From: Flavobacterium subsaxonicum WB 4.1-42 = DSM 21790
Lineage (GTDB): Bacteria > Bacteroidota > Bacteroidia > Flavobacteriales > Flavobacteriaceae
Length of the DNA: 64,000 nt
Direction of reading: 5' to 3'
Assembly: GCF_000422725.1 (NCBI RefSeq)
Contig: NZ_AUGP01000017.1
Span: forward strand, 248,001 to 312,000
This document shows positions 59,928 to 64,000 of this stretch, piece by piece. Position 1 is the stretch's first letter. Each line of letters begins with the position of its first letter. The notes below the pieces were generated by a model. That model was not told the origin of the DNA and ran no database searches. It was given only the letters and a program-made list of their open reading frames with translations. The translations under genes and the position numbers were made by a program.

Positions 59928-60398
59928 ATGAAAACTTGGATTTTAGCTATGGCGATGATGATGGGAGTTGCAATGAATGCGCAGCCGGGAGAAGGCAGGC
60001 CGCAGAGAGGTCCTGAAGGTAAACACCACGGCATGGAACAGCGTGACCATTTTACGCCCGAACAACGAACCGAACTTAAAGTTAAGCACCTTACCCTTGC
60101 TTTAGACCTTACCGATAAGCAGCAAAAAGACCTGCAGGCTTTATTTTTAAATGATGCAAAACAAAGGCAGCAATTTATGGCGCAACATAAAGCAAATAAA
60201 GATGCCGGCAAAAAACCAACTGAAGATGAACGCTTTGCAATGATGACAAAAAAACTGGACAGCCAGATTGCCATGAAAAGAGAAATTAAAAAAATTCTTA
60301 CGGCAGAGCAATATCAAAAATTTGAGGCTCAAAAAGAAAAAAGGCATGAAAAAGTTGCGAAACATGAAAAAAACTTTAAAAAGCACAACAGAAGATAA
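59928..60398 (+). CDS. Spy/CpxP-like periplasmic protein
   Basis: This is a 156-residue protein with a signal peptide (ends MNAQ), then a His/Arg/Gly-rich segment and a helical body. TPEQRTELKVKHLTLALDLTDKQQ and LTAEQYQKFEAQKEK are LTxxQ-type motifs. Spy and CpxP proteins act as periplasmic chaperones or stress sensors, and in enterobacteria spy responds to copper and other envelope stress. The Met/His-rich N-terminus (KHHGMEQRDHF) could bind metal. It is divergent from copy A of the CNGKC genes, 108 bases apart, which suggests shared control. Confidence 0.8.
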   Translation: MKTWILAMAMMMGVAMNAQPGEGRPQRGPEGKHHGMEQRDHFTPEQRTELKVKHLTLALDLTDKQQKDLQALFLNDAKQRQQFMAQHKANKDAGKKPTEDERFAMMTKKLDSQIAMKREIKKILTAEQYQKFEAQKEKRHEKVAKHEKNFKKHNRR

Positions 60399-60415
60399 AT
60401 TTTTAGTGTTAAAGT

Positions 60416-60446
60416 TTTGTGATGATTTCTAAATTAATTAGATTTG
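60416..60446 (+). promoter_or_regulatory. Promoter of the small secreted protein gene
   Basis: TTTG (60416-60419), a 19-base spacer and TAGATTTG (60439-60446) match the consensus. The expected start is ~25 bases before the ATG at 60479. Confidence 0.8.
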
Positions 60447-60478
60447 ACGTTATAAACACTAAACAAAAATCGTTTATC

Positions 60479-60865
60479 ATGAAAAAAATAATTGCTCTTT
60501 TCGTTATCATGCTTGGATTTGGCTTTACTGCAAATGCCCAGCAAAAAAAGGCTGCAGTAAAATCTGCTGCTGTTGCTTCAACTGCTACACCTCAACAAAC
60601 TGCTAAAGCTGCTACTATTGAAAAAGCTGCTATTAGCGATGTAGAATCTTTAAACAGTTTTATTCCGCTTAAGGATGCCGACAGACAAAGCCTTAAAGGC
60701 CTGTTTGCTTACAAACACGAATTATTAAGTGATGCTGCACTTAGCAAAGAGCGCAAAGATATTGTATCTCAAACTATCGAAGCTAAATTAAGAGCTACAC
60801 TTTCTCCTGAGCAAATGGCAAAACTTGATCAGAACACTAAATTGCTTAACACTCTTACTCACTAA
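60479..60865 (+). CDS. Small secreted helical protein
   Basis: This is a 128-residue protein with signal peptide MKKIIALFVIMLGFGFTANAQ and an Ala/Lys/Thr-rich linker (KAAVKSAAVASTATPQQTAK). The C-terminal helical domain contains LKDADRQSLKGLFAYKHELL and ATLSPEQMAKLDQ. The last motif recalls the LTxxQ helices of the CpxP-like protein encoded just upstream, so it may be a distant relative. The ATG at 60479 is fixed by the signal peptide; it has its own promoter and a strong terminator. Confidence 0.75.
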   Translation: MKKIIALFVIMLGFGFTANAQQKKAAVKSAAVASTATPQQTAKAATIEKAAISDVESLNSFIPLKDADRQSLKGLFAYKHELLSDAALSKERKDIVSQTIEAKLRATLSPEQMAKLDQNTKLLNTLTH

Positions 60866-60885
60866 GAAATTGTTATACCATAATA

Positions 60886-60911
60886 AAAAAGCTCCCTTTC
60901 GGGAGCTTTTT
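60886..60911. terminator. Bidirectional terminator
   Basis: AAAAAGCTCCC and GGGAGCTTTTT form a perfect 11-bp stem with loop TTTC. It ends both the small secreted protein gene and the convergent hemL transcript. Confidence 0.93.
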
Positions 60912-60915
60912 GCTT

Positions 60916-62202
60916 TTATAACGTGGCCGCTACTTTTTGTATGGCACTTAATGTAAAGTCGAGATCATCGTACGTTAGGGCATCGGTAATAAACCATGTT
61001 TCGTAGGCTGATGGTGCTATGTAAACCCCCTCGTTTAACAAGCCGTGAAAGAACTTCTTAAACGTTTCGTTATCGCCTTTGGCAGCCGATTTAAAATCGG
61101 TTACCGGGCTGGCATCAAAATGTACCGATATCATAGAGCCTACCCTATTAATGGTATAAGCAATCGCTGCATCATCCAATATCTTACGGATGCCTGCTTC
61201 TAAATACGCTGTTTTTTCTTCGAGCCTTGTAAATATAGCTGCATCGTTATTTAATGCCTTAAGCATTTCTAACCCTGCTGCCATTGCCAACGGATTACCC
61301 GATAAGGTACCCGCCTGATATACCGGACCAATTGGCGCAAGGTAATTCATAATCTCGTTACGGGCCGCAAAAGCGCCAACAGGCAGCCCTCCGCCAATAA
61401 CTTTACCGTAAGCAACAATATCGGCTTTAATGCCGTAAAGCTCCTGTGCGCCGCCCTTTGCAAGCCTAAAGCCCGTCATTACCTCATCAAAAATAAGTAA
61501 GGCACCGTTAACATCGCAAATTTCCCTCAGGGCTTGTAAAAAGCCTTTGGCAGGTGGCACGCAGCCCATATTGCCCGCAACAGGTTCTATAATTATCGCG
61601 GCAATATCGTTAAGGTTGGCCGCAAATAATTCTTTAATATTATCGAGGTCGTTATAGGTAGCCAACAGGGTATCTTTAGCCGTACCCTGTGTTACACCGG
61701 GGCTGTTGGGCGTACCAAACGTAACTGCACCACTACCCGCCTGTATAAGGAACGAGTCTGAGTGCCCGTGGTAGCAACCCGCAAATTTTATAATTTTTTC
61801 GCGGCCTGTAAATCCGCGCGCTAAACGCACTGCGCTCATGCAGGCTTCTGTACCGCTGTTTACAAAACGTATCTTATCTATATTGGGCACCATAGCTACT
61901 GCTAAGGCAGCAATCTCGGTCTCCAGGGCGGTAGGCGCACCAAACGATGTACCTTTTTTAGCACGCTCTATAACGGCGTTTACAACAGGCTCGTAAGCAT
62001 GACCTAATATCATAGGGCCCCACGAGTTAATATAATCTATAAAACGGTTACCGTCTTCGTCATAAAGATACGGGCCGTTTGCTTCTTTAATAAAAATTGG
62101 TGTGCCACCTACGGCCCTAAAGGCACGTACGGGCGAGTTTACGCCGCCTGGTATTACCTTTTCTGCTTCGGCAAACAGCTGGCTGCTACGTTGGTATAAC
62201 AT
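60916..62202 (-). CDS. hemL: Glutamate-1-semialdehyde 2,1-aminomutase
   Basis: This is a 428-residue PLP enzyme that makes 5-aminolevulinate for haem synthesis. [13 protein letters not shown] at the start, the central [12 protein letters not shown] and the PLP lysine in [15 protein letters not shown] are diagnostic. It is the last gene of an operon with the glucosaminidase, whose stop lies 2 bases before its start. Confidence 0.97.
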   Translation of the reverse strand: MLYQRSSQLFAEAEKVIPGGVNSPVRAFRAVGGTPIFIKEANGPYLYDEDGNRFIDYINSWGPMILGHAYEPVVNAVIERAKKGTSFGAPTALETEIAALAVAMVPNIDKIRFVNSGTEACMSAVRLARGFTGREKIIKFAGCYHGHSDSFLIQAGSGAVTFGTPNSPGVTQGTAKDTLLATYNDLDNIKELFAANLNDIAAIIIEPVAGNMGCVPPAKGFLQALREICDVNGALLIFDEVMTGFRLAKGGAQELYGIKADIVAYGKVIGGGLPVGAFAARNEIMNYLAPIGPVYQAGTLSGNPLAMAAGLEMLKALNNDAAIFTRLEEKTAYLEAGIRKILDDAAIAYTINRVGSMISVHFDASPVTDFKSAAKGDNETFKKFFHGLLNEGVYIAPSAYETWFITDALTYDDLDFTLSAIQKVAATL

Positions 62203-62204
62203 AA

Positions 62205-63173
62205 TTATTTTACTTTAAGTACCTGCCCTATAGAAATTGCGTTGCCGTTAAGCCCGTTTAATTGTATAAGCGCATCTACAGTGGTGTTGTGTTTTTTAGA
62301 AATAGAATACAGTGTGTCGCCCTGCACTACTTTGTACGACCCTACAGCAATGGTTTCGTCTGCCTGGGCAACGGCCTGCACTACACTTGGCGACGGGGCC
62401 GGTGTTGCCGCAACAACAGGAGCCGGAGCCGTTACAGGGGTTGACGGTTTAGGGGTAGGTGCCGGTGCTTTTACAGGTGCCTTAACAACCGGCGTAAAAT
62501 TGTTGCCTAAAACTTCGGCATCGTATTTTGCAAGTTCGTAACGCTCTATAAGGCCAATTAGCTTTTCAGGATATTTTGGGTCGGTGGCATAGCCTGCCGA
62601 CCTTAAACCTTTAGCCCAGGCTTCGTAATCGTCTTTCTCTAATTTGAATAAAGCAGCATAACGCCCCCTTGTAGTAAGGAATAACGAGTGGTCGTTAAAC
62701 GACTCTGATGGCTGGCTGTATTTCCTGAAACACTCCTGTTCAGAGTCATCATCGTGGTAAATTTTATCGCCGGTCCAGTCGTTATGGCATTTAATACCAA
62801 AGTGGTTGTTGGCCGTAACGCACAGTGTACCTTTACCCGCACCACTCTCTAATATGCCCTGCGCTAATGTAATACTGGCAGGTATGCCGTGGTTCTTCAT
62901 ATTTTGTTTGGCAACATCTTTATAATCTAAAACGTATTGCTTTACAAGATCTGAATATACTACGGTTTTAGAGGTAGATTCCAGCACCTCAACTTCGCGG
63001 TCGTCTTTTTTAGAGTTCGAAGCGGTTGCAGTGTGCGTTTTAGTAGTTGTTGTTTTCTTTTTACGGCTATTTTTTGCCGTACCGTTTTTAGTTGTTTGTA
63101 TATAGTGCTTTTTAGAGCTTCCGCAGCTTACAATAAGGCTTAACAATACAAAAGCTAAAATTTTTTTAAACAT
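62205..63173 (-). CDS. Lipoprotein glucosaminidase with LysM domain
   Basis: This is a 322-residue lipoprotein (lipobox IVSC, Cys17) that hydrolyses peptidoglycan. After a Lys/Thr-rich linker, a GH73-type glucosaminidase domain spans ~75-220 ([22 protein letters not shown], then [14 protein letters not shown]), with the catalytic Glu in LESG. A Pro/Ala linker leads to a C-terminal LysM repeat ([20 protein letters not shown]) that binds the glycan. It lies 3 bases after the ACC-deaminase-like gene and 2 bases before hemL. Confidence 0.93.
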   Translation of the reverse strand: MFKKILAFVLLSLIVSCGSSKKHYIQTTKNGTAKNSRKKKTTTTKTHTATASNSKKDDREVEVLESTSKTVVYSDLVKQYVLDYKDVAKQNMKNHGIPASITLAQGILESGAGKGTLCVTANNHFGIKCHNDWTGDKIYHDDDSEQECFRKYSQPSESFNDHSLFLTTRGRYAALFKLEKDDYEAWAKGLRSAGYATDPKYPEKLIGLIERYELAKYDAEVLGNNFTPVVKAPVKAPAPTPKPSTPVTAPAPVVAATPAPSPSVVQAVAQADETIAVGSYKVVQGDTLYSISKKHNTTVDALIQLNGLNGNAISIGQVLKVK

Positions 63174-63176
63174 ATC

Positions 63177-64000
63177 TTACGATTTTATTATAGGTAGTTT
63201 CTTTCTTATAAGTTCTTTGTTCATGCCTGCAATACCCTGGAGCCCACCGGTATGAATAAGCAAAATGTTAGAGTTTGGCGCAAACCAGCCTTTATTTACC
63301 AAATCTATAACGCCAAAAAACAGCTTTGCCGTATACACAGGGTCTAACAGAATGCCGGTTTTAACATAGAAATCGTTAATAAACAGTATCAGTTCTTCGG
63401 TTACTTTGCCGTATCCTCCAAAATGATAGTCTTCCACCAGCTCCCAGTTGCCCTTAGGCGCAAATTTACAAATATCATTTAATAAACCCGCACCTTTAAG
63501 TGCAGGAAAACCAAGAACTTTTTGCCCTTCTGCCGCCGAATTGATGATCCCTGCAATGGTACCGCCTGTGCCTACCGCACAGCAAACGTGTGTAAAATTG
63601 GCATCGTTAGCATCTAAAATCTCTTCGCAGCCCTTAACCGCGAGGTCGTTAGTTCCGCCTTCGGGCAACAGGTAAAAATCGCCAAATTGTTGGATAAGAT
63701 TAGCAATAAAATCGGGTTCGGTTTTATTTTTATAAGCCTCACGGGTAATAAAATGCAGCTGCATGCCGCACTGTTGTGCAAAAGTAAGCGTAGGGTTATC
63801 GGCAATTTTATGGGCCAGTTCTTCTCCCCTAATAATGCCTATAGTAGCAAAGTTATACTCCTTACCTGCGGCTGCGGTTGCGGCTATATGGTTGCTAAAG
63901 GCCCCACCAAAAGTCAGCAGCGCAGTTTTGCCTTCGGCTTTAGCCTGAAGTATGTTGTATTTTAGCTTCCGGAATTTATTTCCTGATATATGCGGGTGCA
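63177..64000 (-). CDS. ACC deaminase/D-cysteine desulfhydrase-family PLP enzyme, partial
   Basis: The reading frame continues without a stop to the right edge of the window, so the N-terminus is missing; an internal Met at 63764 is not the start. The visible 5' part reads HPHISGNKFRKLKYNIL, with the PLP lysine, then FGGAFSNHIAATAAAG. Further on come LLPEGGTNDLAVKG, the phosphate loop GTGGTIAGI and the C-terminal IHTGGLQG. This fits 1-aminocyclopropane-1-carboxylate deaminase or D-cysteine desulfhydrase, which cannot be told apart here. It leads the operon with the glucosaminidase and hemL. Confidence 0.88.
   Translation of the reverse strand, partial: HPHISGNKFRKLKYNILQAKAEGKTALLTFGGAFSNHIAATAAAGKEYNFATIGIIRGEELAHKIADNPTLTFAQQCGMQLHFITREAYKNKTEPDFIANLIQQFGDFYLLPEGGTNDLAVKGCEEILDANDANFTHVCCAVGTGGTIAGIINSAAEGQKVLGFPALKGAGLLNDICKFAPKGNWELVEDYHFGGYGKVTEELILFINDFYVKTGILLDPVYTAKLFFGVIDLVNKGWFAPNSNILLIHTGGLQGIAGMNKELIRKKLPIIKS

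Noticed and set aside
63177..63764. A complete 195-residue gene starting at the internal Met at 63762-63764
   Set aside because: The same frame stays open to the right edge and encodes the PLP lysine motif SGNKFRKLKY and the GGAFSNH motif, so the gene is longer and partial.
1..64000. CRISPR array, insertion sequence or prophage
   Set aside because: No regularly spaced repeats, transposase, or phage structural genes are seen anywhere in the window.

Overview
This window comes from a member of the Bacteroidota, almost certainly the Flavobacteriaceae and close to Flavobacterium. The evidence is type IX secretion C-terminal sorting domains, a SusC/SusD pair, many lipoproteins with acidic residues after the lipid cysteine, promoters of the TTTG-N18-20-TAnnTTTG kind, a general lack of Shine-Dalgarno sequences with rpsU as the exception, and flavobacterial gene order around parAB-dapB-lepB and the tuf/rpoBC cluster. 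Base composition is moderate (roughly 40% GC by eye). Nearly all of it is core chromosome. I see no prophage, insertion sequence, integron or CRISPR array.

Layout. 1-5.6 kb: two small paired lipoproteins, a dienoyl-CoA-reductase-like enzyme, a secreted protein with two HmuY-like domains and a T9SS tag, then parA-parB-DUF5683. 5.6-8.7 kb: dapB, an unusually built signal peptidase I and a WbqC-like protein. 8.7-13.3 kb: a minus-strand operon mutL-rhomboid-rhomboid-EEP phosphohydrolase. 13.5-15.3 kb: a membrane acyltransferase and an unrecognised exported protein. 15.4-30.2 kb: a long minus-strand information-processing block, in transcription order rpsU, xerC-like, hpf, tRNA-Thr/Tyr/Thr, tuf, tRNA-Trp, secE, nusG, rplKAJL, rpoBC, DUF3467. 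It is punctuated by hairpins that probably set the ratios of its products.

30.3-38.3 kb: a lipoprotein alpha-amylase, acyl-CoA dehydrogenase, a helix-hairpin-helix protein, a small PspC protein, DUF2851, a PNGase F-like secreted protein, a RelE/ParE-type toxin-antitoxin pair and a DEDDh exonuclease. 38.4-49.6 kb: a cystathionine-beta-synthase-like enzyme, a putative porin, an orphan SusC-SusD-lipoprotein operon and a T9SS subtilase. 49.8-54.2 kb: rnhB, lipB, a lipoprotein, lysS and a small unknown gene.

54.2-60.9 kb is the most interesting stretch. It carries an MbnP-like lipoprotein, an MbnH/MauG-like di-haem lipoprotein and an outer-membrane beta-barrel protein in overlapping genes. Upstream lie an AraC regulator and two paralogous 122-residue proteins with an identical C35/HCxxxCH pattern. 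Both paralogues begin with GTG only 4 bases after a consensus -7 promoter box. A divergent Spy/CpxP-like periplasmic protein completes the region. Together it looks like an envelope metal (probably copper) module with two undescribed components. The window ends with hemL, a LysM glucosaminidase and a partial ACC-deaminase-like gene, forming one operon.
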